Notes: generated from the letters alone by a model not told the origin. 64,000 nucleotides of DNA from Numida meleagris (GCF_002078875.1 NC_034438.1:66231404-66295403), one strand, 5' to 3'. Counted from the stretch's first letter, positions 47,701 through 58,522 are shown. Numbers and translations: made by a program.

Positions 47701-50700
47701 AGGAGGCCCAACTCCGCTGTGGTGCTGTTAAAGATCCCGCACAGCTGTTGGTCCTGGAGAACATGGCACAGTTCTTCCAAGATCCTCCCAGAAGTCTCTG
47801 TCAGCTGGAACACTGTCTTCCAGATGTCCAGGGTAGTGCTGCAAAGAGCAATGCTGTGTCAGCAGGGCTGCCTCAGCCACAGCGCCATGGCTCAGGCAGG
47901 CCTGGCAGGCCCCAGGCTGTGCTGCAGCCCCGGCCCTGCTGCCCTGCGTGCTTGGGGAGGCCTGGGGACCCAGCCTGGGCAAGCAGGAGGGGCTGAGATG
48001 GCCTTTCCCAAGGGGCAGGGCAGGAGCCTGGTGGGGGCTCTGGGCTGCCATGGTCGGCGTTGGCTGCTGCAGCCCTGAGCGGCCCACCAGCGCTGGAAAG
48101 CACAGTGGGATGGAGGGCCTGTTCCTCAGGGATGTCTTGCAGCTTTCCTTGGCTCTGGCAGGCAGAGCTTCTCTGAGCCCCACTCTTCACATGGAACGAG
48201 CGTGCGGGGCTGTCAGGGCTTGTACCTGTCACTCTGTGGGAGGTCTGTCAACACACTTGTCAGCACATCCCTGGGAAACTGGTTGGTGAGCACGTCAAGC
48301 ACTGAGAAGAGAATCTGCTGAACTGGTGTGCTGTTACTTTCCAGGTTTCTATGGATGAACTTCAGAATGTTGGGTACCTGGTTGGATGACACAGGGAGAT
48401 TGCTGCTGCCGCTGTACTGCAGCCATTTGCCCCGCAGCCACTGCTATTACTGCCCTTCCCACTACTCTTTGCTTGCTTAAAATGGCTTCAGATGCCCAAG
48501 AGCTGTGGAGAGCAGGGCAGGGCTCGGCAATCCAGCCTCAGACTGCTTACATCCATCAGCCAGGTGGCGGGCTCTCTCAGAACCACATCCAGTATAATCT
48601 TGGCTCTCTCCTTGTCCTTAATGCTGCAGTCTTCAATGATTTTCTTAAGGGTTCTCAGGATGATGTCTGTCCTCTGAGAAGGGAGGAGGCTTTTTCCAAG
48701 TGACTGTGTTAGGAAGGAAGGAAGGGAGGGAAGACGTGTCAAACTGAGTGAGAGAACATGGTCTGGGGTCTGGGGTGCAAGACTGGAGGAAAAGGAAAGA
48801 TAAAGACCCTCGCTTCAGGGCAAAAGCATGCTGAGTGCTCCCAGCTGTGCCCAAGCTTGTCTCAGGTAGCCCTGAGCTATAGGCTGCTCTGGGATGCAGG
48901 GAAGGGGAGACAGATAGCCTGTCTGGAAAGTTCCTGTCTCCTTACCTTCTGCCAGCAAGTGCTGGCCATGAAACCACAAAGGTTCCACATCCGCTCCATG
49001 GCCCTCTCACGCACAATTTTGCTCTGGGAGACAGTGAAGGGCAGCAGCACCTGTGAGGAGAGGAGCTGCTGGTTAGCTTGGGAGCTGCTGATGCCCACTC
49101 CAGCAGAAGCAGCTGTGCTGAACTCCTGTCTGGAATCGCAGCATTCATCCAGGCTTCCCCTGAGCTAGAGCCAAGCCCATCATGGGACTACTGCCACTGG
49201 GGTCCCTTGCTGGCTTCAGCTGCTCCCAGTGCTATTTCCATGGAGAGGGCTCAACTTCTACCAAAGAGTGCTCTGGGAGCAGAGCTCTGCAATAGACAGA
49301 CCTCCAAGATATTCTGCAGCTCCTTACTGACGCTGGAGGTGGGATGGCTGACCAGCAATATCTGCAGCATGTTGTCCATAGCACGCAGGGTCTGCAAAGA
49401 GGACAATGGGACATGGAAGTCTCTCAGAGGTCCCTCTCACCCCAGGAACCCCTTTGACAGTCAAGGAAAGACACCTGCAGATCTATGCACAGTCTGGGGA
49501 AGGCCCCAGGGCTGCAGAGCCACTGTGTGCAGACCAGGCTGCAAGCACAGGGTGTTGCCAGGCCCATGGCAAGAGTGAGAGGGAAGGGGTGAAGGGAAAC
49601 GAGACCCTGCCACACAAATGTCTTCATTAATCTCTGGACACAAATAATCCAAAGGGGCAGCCCAGAGGCGTGAGGTCTCTGGTAGTTCGCCCAGTACGTA
49701 CGTGGTTGTAGAGGCAAGTGTTCAAGTCCTCTTCTGGAGGAAGGTAGAAGACAACTTGGAAGCACACGTTTAAGAGACGTAATATTTCATCCTCTGAAAG
49801 TGCCTTCACACTGCTGCAAATAGAGAGATCTTGATGCTAGAAGCAGTGCCTTGATACTGAGGTGGGGGTGGAACAGGTCTACCCCTGAACAGGACTCCCT
49901 GGGAGAGATGGGGAGCCCTGCCACAGGGCTGGCCTGGGTCAGAGGGCAGTCCTGATGCCTCCTGCTTTAGGACAAGAGCCAAGACCCAGCGAGGAGCTGT
50001 GTCAGGGCCACCGGGATCGTGCCCTGGGGATGTGCTGGGAAAACCAGGGGCTGGGCTGGTACCTCAAGGCAGCAATAGCATTCATGGTGTGGTATCGCAG
50101 TGCTGTGCACAGCTGCTCCATGGGCTCCTTGGACAACAGAACCTGCAAAGCACAACCAGGATGGCACCTGGCAGCTGCCAGCACCCAGCACCAGCAAACC
50201 TGGCACTGGTTGGCAGAGCCTGAGAAGCCCTCGTGCCACTAACCCAGCACTGGCACACAGGTGGGGGTTCTGGTGGACAAGAAGCTGGACATGAGCCAGC
50301 AGTGTGCGCTGGCAGCCCGGAAGGCCAACTATGTTCTGGGCTGCATTAAAAGAGGAGCGGCCAGCAGGGAGAGGGAGGTGACTGTCCCCCTCTACTCGGC
50401 TCTTGTGAGGCCCCATCTGGAGTACTGCATCCAGGCCTGGGGCCCCCAGCACAAGAGAGAAGCAGAGCTCTTGGAACAAGTTCAGAGGAGGGCCACCAAG
50501 ATGATCAGAGGGCTGGAGCACCTCTCCTGTGAAGAAAGGTGGAGGGCACTGGGCTTGTTTAGCTTGGAGAAGAGAAGGCTCCGGGGAGACCTCATGGTGG
50601 CCTTCCAATACTTAAAGGGAGCATATAAACAGGAGGGGGAACGATTGTTTATGAGGGTGGATAGCGATAGGACAAGGGGGAATGGTTTTAAACTAAGACA

Positions 50701-51809
50701 GGGGATATTTAGGTTAGATGTTAGGAGGAAGTTTTTCACTCAGAGGGTGAGGACGCACTGGAACAGGTTGTCCAAGGAGGTTGTGGATGCCTCGTCCCCG
50801 GAGGTATTCAATGCCAGGCTGGACGTGGCTCTGGGCAGCCTGGTCTAGTGGTTGGCGATCCTGCACTCAGCAGGGGGGTTGAGGCTGGATGATCTTTGAG
50901 GTCCTTTTCAACCCAGGCCATTCTATGATGCTATGATTCTATGCTGCCGTGCACCTCCACTGCTGAGGCCTCAGCAACACTTTGAGTCCCGTCTGGGGCA
51001 CCTTGGTGTCTGTGCACTATTTCCTTGCCTCCCCCTCCCCCAGCCTGTCCTCGCAGGGTAGAGATACCTGGGGGCCATGTCCCCTTACCCTCATGTTCTC
51101 TGCCAGCTTGTTTGTGAAGCAGAAGACATCCAGGCCCTCTGTCGAGCCCTTGTTTCCAGCATTGCTGCACAGTGTGCAGATGCTGTTCAGGAACTGCATC
51201 TTCTGCACCAGATCCTGGCAGGCACACAGAGACCAAGGAGTGTGAGCAGGGAGAGCCATGGCCAGGGGGACTGAATGTTGCGGGGTGTGGAGCAGTGCGG
51301 GACGCCTGCAGGGCAGCAGCTCTGGCCGGCCAGCTGCCTTTCTGCAGCCTGAAGTCAGGGCCAGAGGGACTGTCCGGAGACGCAGGCACAGCTGAGATGG
51401 AGATAGTTGCTGTTACCTTTTCCGTGCTGTTGACGTAGGCTTCAATGCAATCTATGGCCTCCTTTTCCTCTTCGTACACAGCATCCCAGACAGCATCTAA
51501 CCAAGGAGGAGAGTGAGCAGCACCGTAGAGGGGCCAAAGGCAGGCGGGAGCAGAGGAAGGAGCTCTGCCCTCTCCTGTGCCCGCTTCCCTGGCACAGCCT
51601 GCCTGTGGCTGTCAGGACAAGAGGCCCTGGTGTTGAGCAGGGGGCACTTGCTGGCCCAGCCCTGCCCAGCCCGCTGGGGACCCTCACTCACCGGCATGCA
51701 GCGGCTGCACCTCGGTCACCTCGTAGGGCTCCGGTGGAGGTCTTCTATCCTGGGGAGCCCCACTCTTCTCCCAGGCCACCCTGGGGCGGCTGGGCGGTCT
51801 CTCCTCCAT
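44595..51809 (-). CDS. Maestro heat-like repeat (MROH)-family protein, complete 17-exon gene
   Basis: Seventeen minus-strand exons with GT-AG borders sum to 2034 nt: 677 codons plus TAA, with all splice phases agreeing. The protein is a run of amphipathic helix pairs of HEAT type. Segments such as [40 protein letters not shown] and [16 protein letters not shown] match the C-terminal style of avian proteins annotated as maestro heat-like repeat family members. No signal peptide or TM segment. Function unknown; HEAT arrays usually act as protein-binding scaffolds. Start at 51809-51807 is chosen for its good context (A at -3, G at +4). The preceding CCTCATCCCGCAG could instead be a splice acceptor, leaving further N-terminal exons unseen. 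It is convergent with MUSK. Confidence 0.8.
45020..45079 (-). CDS. MROH-like exon 16
   Basis: 60 nt, phase 1 on both sides, encoding [19 protein letters not shown] after a shared Gly. Flanked by ACCTAG and GTGAGT. Being symmetric, it could be skipped without a shift. Confidence 0.84.
45319..45421 (-). CDS. MROH-like exon 15
   Basis: [20 protein letters not shown] to EAVKFI plus one base (phase 1), flanked by CTCCAG and GTGAGC. Confidence 0.87.
45526..45627 (-). CDS. MROH-like exon 14
   Basis: 34 codons, [20 protein letters not shown] to IRECL, phase 0, flanked by CTGTAG and GTAAGG. Confidence 0.86.
45773..45928 (-). CDS. MROH-like exon 13
   Basis: 52 codons, [20 protein letters not shown] to TPSVAQ, including WWQKG and [11 protein letters not shown], the segment most typical of the family. 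Phase 0, flanked by CCTCAG and GTACGA. Confidence 0.88.
46495..46671 (-). CDS. MROH-like exon 12
   Basis: 59 codons, [20 protein letters not shown] to LLPLFDH, a typical HEAT helix pair, phase 0, flanked by TGTACAG and GTAAGT. Confidence 0.86.
47083..47220 (-). CDS. MROH-like exon 11
   Basis: 46 codons, [20 protein letters not shown] to LSERPEM, phase 0, flanked by TTTCAG and GTGAGC. Confidence 0.84.
47691..47838 (-). CDS. MROH-like exon 10
   Basis: C completes a Ser codon, then [20 protein letters not shown] to LGLLRLT, phase 0 out before GTGAGT. Acceptor TTTGCAG. Confidence 0.83.
48226..48377 (-). CDS. MROH-like exon 9
   Basis: [20 protein letters not shown] to DLPQSD plus two bases (phase 2), flanked by CAACCAG and GTACAA. 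Confidence 0.82.
48551..48703 (-). CDS. MROH-like exon 8
   Basis: 51 codons, [20 protein letters not shown] to PATWLMD, phase 0, flanked by ACACAG and GTAAGC. Confidence 0.83.
48946..49050 (-). CDS. MROH-like exon 7
   Basis: 35 codons, [20 protein letters not shown] to TCWQK, phase 0, flanked by CTCACAG and GTAAGG. Confidence 0.83.
49302..49391 (-). CDS. MROH-like exon 6
   Basis: 30 codons, [20 protein letters not shown] to QNILE, phase 0, flanked by TTTGCAG and GTCTGT. Confidence 0.8.
49702..49810 (-). CDS. MROH-like exon 5
   Basis: Starts with T, completing a Ser codon, then [20 protein letters not shown] and ends CLYNH. The second of two adjacent CAGs (CAGCAG) must be used; the first would hit a stop in frame. 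Donor GTACGT. Confidence 0.8.
50063..50142 (-). CDS. MROH-like exon 4
   Basis: [20 protein letters not shown] to AIAAL plus two bases (phase 2), flanked by TTTGCAG and GTACCAG. The intron before it contains a CR1. Confidence 0.83.
50256..50943 (+). mobile_element. CR1 LINE 3' end in MROH-like intron 3, with a long open ORF2 tail
   Basis: A continuous open frame of 195 codons from 50261 to 50848 encodes the ORF2 C-terminal part ([43 protein letters not shown]). A 3' UTR follows, ending ATTCTATGATGCTATGATTC. It is 5'-truncated and opposite to the host gene's strand. The unbroken frame suggests a fairly recent insertion. Confidence 0.93.
51089..51214 (-). CDS. MROH-like exon 3
   Basis: 42 codons, [20 protein letters not shown] to LAENMR, phase 0 at both ends, flanked by CTGCCAG and GTAAGG. 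Confidence 0.83.
51417..51496 (-). CDS. MROH-like exon 2
   Basis: Reads [20 protein letters not shown] and ends NSTEK at phase 0 before GTAACA. The acceptor is CTTGGTTAG. Confidence 0.8.
51692..51809 (-). CDS. MROH-like exon 1
   Basis: Starts [17 protein letters not shown], is proline- and arginine-rich, and ends LHA plus one base (phase 1) before GTGAGT. The N-terminal limit is uncertain because the frame stays open upstream to about 51950. Confidence 0.65.
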
Positions 51810-52248
51810 CCTGCGGGATGAGGGCTGAGGGTGGGGAGGGGGCAGCTGTGGGGCTGCTAGAGGAAGAGGGAAACGACGTGGGCTGCACGTGAGGGCTCCT
51901 CGACAGATCCGCACACTCCTGCCCTGTCCCCTCGCTGTCCTGCCGGACACTGCGGGGCCGCCGTGTCAGTGCCAGCTACCCCTGGGTGTCCCAGGGACGG
52001 GTCACAAAGGGCCCCACTGTGACCCGCTGCCCCGCCCGGGTGGGGCTGGCTGTGGGCCTCTAGTTGAAATGGCACAGACCAAACTCCGTCAGCAGGAGGG
52101 ATGTGTGCGCCTGCTTACCCAGAAAGCTTCAAAAGTGGGCTGGAGAGCAGCCGGGCTGCCTAGGCTCTCGTGCTTCTGCTGTGAGGCTGGAGATGGCCGC
52201 AGCAGGACAGAGGAGGAAGACAAAGACTCGCTGTCAGCTCAGCAGCAC
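51810..52248. other. GC-rich region upstream of the MROH-like gene
   Basis: Rich in G, C and CpG, especially 51900-52060, fitting a promoter or 5' UTR for the minus-strand gene. No TATA box was seen. Upstream exons cannot be excluded. Confidence 0.45.
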
Positions 52249-52347
52249 TTTTGCTCACAGGTTTGTGAGCTCCAAGGCAGGAACGGGGGAAGCTGGGGCG
52301 AGAGAATTCACAAAGTGAGGTGGGAATGAACTGGGGAATGCACGTAG
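52249..52347 (+). repeat. Copy B of the 99-bp direct repeat
   Basis: Aligns without gaps to 36427-36525, about 89% identical by eye. It lies about 440 bp upstream of MROH-like exon 1. Confidence 0.75.
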
Positions 52348-52959
52348 TAGACTTGTCTGTACGAAGGGGACTGAGGCTTTGTTTTGTAGGTTTCCTTTAA
52401 GCTTTCTCCTCATGAGCTCATCAACTGAAGCTGATGGTACAAACCCCCTGAGCCCCTGGCTTGGTTTGCAGCCTGCCCCTCCACAGCTGCAGCTCACCTC
52501 TGCAGAAGCCGATGGAGGCCTGAACGTGGTAGAGAGGTGTGTGGAGGAGGATGACGCAGATGGTGGCAACTTCCAAGGGTGGCCTGAGGGAGGAAAGGGT
52601 TAAAATACGGTTTAAAAACAAACAATAAGAGATGGATGTGGGTTAATGGGGCACGGAAACCTAGAAGTTGCTGACTGATTGTTGGAAGTTAACTGGAGAC
52701 TACATCCTGAAGAAAAACCAGCCGAAGCTGGATCACCCTCTTCAACCGTGACAAGGTCGAGAGTACCAAGTAGGAGGATATATGGCCTTCATCCCAACAA
52801 CACCCAATGACAACCACCAGGAGGCCCTACGCATACTCAAGGGGTGTGACTCTGGGGTCGAGTGTATTATAATAATTTCTTGGAATAAATCTTTCAAGAA
52901 AACTTCGAACTACACATCTGGCTACTTTAAACAGATTGCAATATCTAATATTCTTAGAA
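52348..52959. other. Unassigned stretch, possibly LTR-like
   Basis: 52640-52950 has an AATAAA-containing stretch (GGAATAAATC near 52883) that could be an old LTR, but no ends or target duplication were found. Confidence 0.3.
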
Positions 52960-53628
52960 CCGTTTCACTTGGAAGAAATCTTTAAAGGTCATCTAATCCA
53001 ACTCCCCTGCAATGAACAGGGACACCTACAACTCGATCAGGTCCTCAGAGCCTGGTCCAGCCTGGCCTTGAATGTCTGCAAGGATGGGCCATCCACCACT
53101 GCTCTGGGTAACTTGTGCCAGTGCCTCACCGCCATTATTGTAAAAAATTTATTCCTTATCGCCAATGTAAATCTCCCTTCTTTTAGTTTGAAACAGTTTC
53201 TCCTTGTCCTGCCACTACAGACCTTCCTAAAGAGTCTGTCCCCTTCTTTCTTACAGCCCCCTTTAGGTTCTTAAAGGTCACTATCAGGTCTCCCTGATGC
53301 CTTCTCCAGACAGAACAGCCCCGGCTCTCTCATCCTGTAGGAGAGGTGTTCCATTCTGTGATCATTTTTGTGGCCCTCCTCTGGACACAATCCATCAGGT
53401 CCACATCTCTCCTGTACTGAGGACTCCACATATGTACGCAGAGCTCCAGGTGAGGTCTCACCAGCACAGAGCATCACCTCCCTCGCCCTCCTGGCCACGC
53501 TTCTTTTGATGCAGCCCAGGATATGGTTGGCTTTCTGGGCTGTGAGGGCACACTGCTAGCTCATGTCCACCTTGCCATCTACTGGTACCCTTAAGTCCTT
53601 TCCAGCAGGGCTGTTCTCCATCTTTTTG
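52960..53628 (-). mobile_element. CR1 3' fragment, antisense
   Basis: Reads AAAGGTCATCTAATCCAACT, then the usual CR1 reverse-complement 3' region to CAGCAGGGCTGTTCTCCATC. Its terminal ATTCTATG tail is decayed. It abuts a second CR1. Confidence 0.85.
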
Positions 53629-54064
53629 TAGAATCATAGATTCATAGAATCACCAAGATTGGAAAAGACCTACAAGATCATCCAGTCCAACCATCCACCT
53701 AGACCATGTCTCTCAACACAACATCTAAATGTTCCTTTAACACCTCCACAGTCGGTGACTCCACCACCTCCCTGGGAAGCCCATTCCAGCGCCTGACCAC
53801 TCTTTCAGAAAAATAGTGTTTCCTAATGTCCAGCCTCAATCTCCCCTGGCGCAACTTGAGGGCATTCCCCCTCATCCTGTTACTAGTTACACAAGAGAAG
53901 AGGCCGACCCCCAGCTCACCTCCTTTCAGGTAGTTATAGAGAATGATAAGGTCACCTCTGAGCCTCCTCTTCTCCAGATGGAACAACCCCGGCTCCCTCA
54001 GCCGCTCCTCATAAGGCCTGTGCTCCAGACCCCTCACCAGCTTCACTGCCCTCCTCTGAACGCA
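53629..54064 (-). mobile_element. CR1 3' fragment, antisense, 5' side fused to another CR1 piece
   Basis: Begins TAGAATCATAGATTCATAG. The minus strand keeps a decoded ORF2 tail ([38 protein letters not shown]). At 54064 the sequence jumps about 130 bp in CR1 coordinates into the block at 54065. Confidence 0.88.
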
Positions 54065-54320
54065 CTTCTCTCCATACATCCCACGATATGCTTGGCCTTC
54101 TGGGCTGCAAGTGCACGTTGCCAGCTCATGTCGAGTATTTAATCAACTAACACCCCCAAATCCTTCTCCTCAGGGCTGCTCGCAAGACATTCTCCACCCA
54201 GCCTGTATCTGTGCCTGGGATTGACTCGACCCAGGTGCAGAACCTTGCACTTGGCCTTGATGAACTTTGTGACGCTGGCATGGGCACACCTCTCAAGCTG
54301 TCCAGGTCCCTCTGGATAGC
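54065..54320 (-). mobile_element. CR1 internal block matching 40840-41095 at 255 of 256 positions
   Basis: Same length and ungapped; the only difference seen is TATTTAATC here against TATTTCATC there. It lacks a CR1 3' end of its own and stops abruptly at GGATAGC. Confidence 0.85.
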
Positions 54321-54497
54321 TGCTGTGTGAAACTATCTGATGCACAGACATTCTGGGACCAAACCACTTTCTTCCTGCACCCTTGGCTGTACTGATATTT
54401 GTAAAGCACCAACAATGGCATTTCTCAGCAAGTGCATTTTCCATTCAGTCACTCTTAGCTATCAGTCCCTCTACTTCAAATGTCTGCAGCCAGATGC

Positions 54498-54525
54498 TTT
54501 TTTCTTTTTTTTTTTTTTTTTTTTT
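54498..54525. repeat. Poly(T) run
   Basis: Almost pure T with one C. Confidence 0.9.
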
Positions 54526-57308
54526 GCTTCCAAGCCCTGAAGCCATTGATCTCAGCAGCTGGCTGCCTCATCTCCCCAGGGCAGGTCCTCTTCCAAGGAA
54601 CTCCATGATTCATCTACAGATGGCTCCCTGGATTGGCAGGCAGCTCCAACCTCAGCCAAGGAAACCAGTGACCTCAGCAGTGAGCCCACAACATGAAGCC
54701 AGCGCCCTTTCACATCCTCACACTGGTGACCTCGTGCTTCCCATTTACCTGGGGCTCAATGCTTAGTGGGGAGGTAGAAAGTAGCATGCCCTGAAGACAC
54801 ATCAGGGGATGAGGGACCAGAGCCAGGAGTGACAGAAGGCACTTGTGCTGTTCCAGTGCAGGAGTTCAGTTCCAAACCATTTCTCTGGTCCTCATGCCAG
54901 CTTGCTCACCCTGCAGGCTGACCTTCCACTGATCTTGCAGCTGGCAATAGAAGCTGGCTTGCTCAGAGCAGGCCTGGAAAAGCCACCCTCCCCATCAGCA
55001 GCAAGCTCTTCCTAATGCCAGTGGTTATGCAAGACAAAGATTTACAGCATCACTGCTGATGCAAATCCTGATGGTTCTGATCATGTACAGCAGCTTTTTG
55101 AGTTGCTGCATTTTTGTGATGGGGTTATATAAGTGTGACCTGGACCTGACCTTCCCTGGCTGTTCCTCCCGTGTAATTAGAGATCTCCTGTCAACAAATT
55201 CATGCTGGGATCCGAGGAGTTTGGTGAATTCCAGATACTTGTTTTTGGCAAGCTGGGGCTCCAAGCAGCCTGGTGTGGCTTCTGGAGCCTCACTGCAGGG
55301 GAGGCTCAGGCACTTGGTGGCAGGCAGAGAGGGAAAATTACTCATTACTTTCCCTTCCCTTTCTTTCCTTTCCATTCCCTTCGCCTTGGAGATAGATCAA
55401 GGTGCTGTCATCCATCTGAAATAATAGGTTGTAATGACACCTTCATATGAGGAATTGCCTCTCCTTTGAGGTTTGCCTTCTTGAAAATCAAAGGTATGTT
55501 TTGTTGTGGTCAAAGTGCTGCAATCTGCCACCCACACCAGAGCAAGTTTATGCTGGGAGGCTCTCATGTCAAGTGAGAGGACACTGTGTGGCCCTTGCTT
55601 CCTCATAATGCTTATGACACAGTGCTCATCCCTGAAGCAAGAGAAAAGCAAATAGGAAAGGAAGTGGAGATGCACTCCTGACTCCATGGGGAATCAGCAG
55701 ACAAAGGGTGCTGAGACACTTCACCCTTAGTTTTACTTATCACAACTCTAGCCTGAATGAACAAGCAAACTGGCTTTAGGGACACAGTGAGTTGCCTTGC
55801 AATGTTCACTGATGTACTAATTTGTCTAAAAAACATTTTCCAGATTCTATCCATCAGATGCATCAAACATACACCCACAGCAGCACAGTGGAAATGTTGC
55901 TAGACCCACCACAGCCAACTCATTTGAGGCTCATACAAAAGGGCTTGGTCTCTCTGATGGTGAGCAAAGAGCTCTGCTGCTGTTGTGAATGGGTCAGTAT
56001 CAAGCTAGTGATTAATCCCTGTTGTGTATTTTGTACAAGTTGCTAAGAGCTATTTCTGTGGAGCCAGTAGGTGAGAATACCTAACAGTGCTTGCCATAAG
56101 GATGAGAACAGTTTATCCCTTTCTGAGCACAAAAGATCTGTATTTGACAAAAGCACTTGCCTGTAAACAGATGACTAGGAACCAAAAACCTAGTAGCAAA
56201 CAGATCAGATATATCTCTGAGACATGCTCTGCCATTTTCTTCACCCTATTCTCACATTATTATTTTTTTCACAATCTTGGGTAAAATGTAAATGAAAATA
56301 TGATGCACATCATTAAAACAATTCATTATACATAGCATAATGAGGTCTGATCCAGTCTCCATTAAAGTCAGTAGTTAAGTTAAACACAAACCCAAGCGTT
56401 CATAAAGCAACGAGGGGCATAAGATGACTGTTTTTCCCTGGAGCTGGCATCCTAAGGAGTGCAAGAGAACACATGTGCCTGGACCTTTGTGGGATAAGTT
56501 CTTTCACAGAAAACATTCCCTGTCAAGGGCATCTTCTTCCAGAGCTGAACCAGCTTATTTAGGTACTACACTAAATCAGCCAGATTAAATGAGTGCTAGA
56601 ATGGTGTTTGTGAAACTCTTGAAGACAGACGGTGAGGCTGTTTTGTTCAGTATCTTTGCTGCTTTCCTTCACTCCTACATGCATCACTTCCCTGGATGTT
56701 GGCACTGGCTGTCCCTTTCTCTGTGCTTTCTCTGTCACAGAAGTGATAACATTTCTGTAGATATCTTGGAGCAAAAATTGGTGCCGTTTTGGTAAATACT
56801 GAACAAAATTATTTGTTGCTCCATGCTGTGGAGCTGGACGAGGCTCAGACCACACAGGTTGCATCACCATTAGAAGAGACAGCTTCTGGTGGAGCACCTC
56901 TGTGCTCCCTGTGGTTGGGTTTTGTTTACCGGGGTGGGAGAATCAGCTCATCACCTCTTGCGCTGATGGCCCAAAATCTTGACAGCCCTGACTGATGGAG
57001 ATGTCCTCTCCTCTCCTCCTTTTGGATCCTGAGAAAACAAGGCAATAACGTGCGTGACTCAACACCTCTCAGAACCAGGCTCGGTTCCTGTTCTCCTCCC
57101 TTCTTTCATTGCAGTGGAGAATTGAGGACAAGATAAGGCAAAAATTTGTATTTAACAGCAGTGAGGTTTGTGTAGGCTGAGCCACAAGCAGAGACATTAC
57201 CTCTTGGCTATATATAAAGCTTCAGGTTGTATCTTCATCAATGGGAAACACAGAAAGTTAAAAACTGAAGGGATTAAGAAATGCCAGGAAGAGACATGAT
57301 TTTCCCCA

Positions 57309-57310
<2 letters not shown>

Positions 57311-57341
<31 letters not shown>

Positions 57342-57374
57342 AAAAAAAAAAAAACAAAAAAAAAAACAAAAAAA
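57311..57374. repeat. Poly(A) run with sparse C
   Basis: About 64 bases of A with three C interruptions. No retrotransposon body was identified to its left. Confidence 0.95.
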
Positions 57375-58287
57375 GACCCACCACCATAGATGAAAGGAGG
57401 AGGGGCTGTATCTGATGAGCTCCATGGCTTTTTTAAGTGGACTGAGCAGGGGATGACAGCAGTGAGAGCAACACAGGTGCACAGTGACAACAGGTTTGTG
57501 GGAGTTTCGGCAGGGCGTGTGTCAGTTCCTTGGGGGATGCTGGCCTGCCAAAATATGATGCTCACTCATACTGCAGCCGCAGACAGTGTTGCCACGAGGG
57601 AAAAGATAGCACAGCATATTTTTCTGGGAGGAGAATGAAATCAGAAGAGCCAGAAGAGCATAAGTCAGGAAGTGGGATCTCACAGAAAGTCTTTTACAGG
57701 TTCCTTCGGTTCAGTTCTCCTTGCACATCTTGAGAGGGTGACAGACAATATGCTCATGTTGCCGGTGCCCCCACTGGGAGAGGGCTGCAGAGGCTTACTG
57801 CTTACATTTGGTGCTTTATTTTTGGACCGGATTTTTCTTTGCTAGCATGTTTTATGTCTGTGTGTTTGCTTGCAAGCAAGAAGCAATGTCTTGCAACTTG
57901 AGAATGCTCTGGCCACATGCAGCATCTGTGGGGTCTCAGAAATAACAACCATTGCCTTTCTGGGGAGGGAATTAGCTTATAAATATTTACAGGACTGCTA
58001 GTTGCAGCAATTCAGAGCTATTAGCAAGACAGTTCTGATCAAAATACTGGAAAAGAGGGTTCAGCATGCCTGACTAAGCCTGGTATTTGCCCAGCAAAAT
58101 CATTTATGAGTGCAAGGAAAGCTGCTTGCTTCCCTCAGTTTTGCAAATAAATCAAGAATGCACATTGGAAGAGGGCAGAAAATGCAAACCCTTGAGACTG
58201 CATTTTTCAACCAAAATTTAACCGCACCTCTTTTTTAGAAGGGCTAAATAGCTTTCCCTCCTTCCCTCTTTTATAGGTTTGGATGAC

Positions 58288-58503
58288 TGTGGGGCCATAT
58301 GAAAACAAAGACATTCTCACTTTGATGACCTTGGGATGCGTAAACAAGCTCGGCAGCTACTTGCTCCTGACATAAACAACCACGAGGCGCCTGGCTCGCA
58401 CACGTGACCAAGGGGTTGTTGTGTGGGTATAAAAGGTTGCGAGCATAGACAATAAAGGTCTTCGTCCTTCACTAGCAATGGAGTCCATGCCTCAATTGAC
58501 ACA
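58288..58503 (+). repeat. 5' LTR of the deleted ERV
   Basis: Starts TGTGGGGCCATATG and ends TTGACACA. Contains TATAAAA (58428-58434) and AATAAA (58451-58456). It differs from the 3' LTR by an extra stretch near its start and the loss of a short AACAAAA block. Confidence 0.92.
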
Positions 58504-58505
58504 AA

Positions 58506-58522
58506 TGGCGCCTGAACAGGGA
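58506..58522 (+). promoter_or_regulatory. Primer binding site, tRNA-Lys type
   Basis: TGGCGCCTGAACAGGGA lies 2 nt past the 5' LTR and differs by one base from the usual lysine-3 site. Confidence 0.9.

Larger units (their letters stand above)
54321..58281. other. Intergenic stretch with homopolymer runs
   Basis: No gene, RNA or mobile element supported apart from T and A runs. Confidence 0.5.

Noticed and set aside
52348..52620. Possible further 5' exon of the MROH-like gene
   Set aside because: Open on both strands with low-complexity Ser/Ala peptides. No splice sites in the right phase could be tied to exon 1.
57311..57374. Poly(A) run as the tail of a processed pseudogene
   Set aside because: No coding remnant or target duplication was seen to the left of the run. 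A simple A-rich repeat is sufficient.
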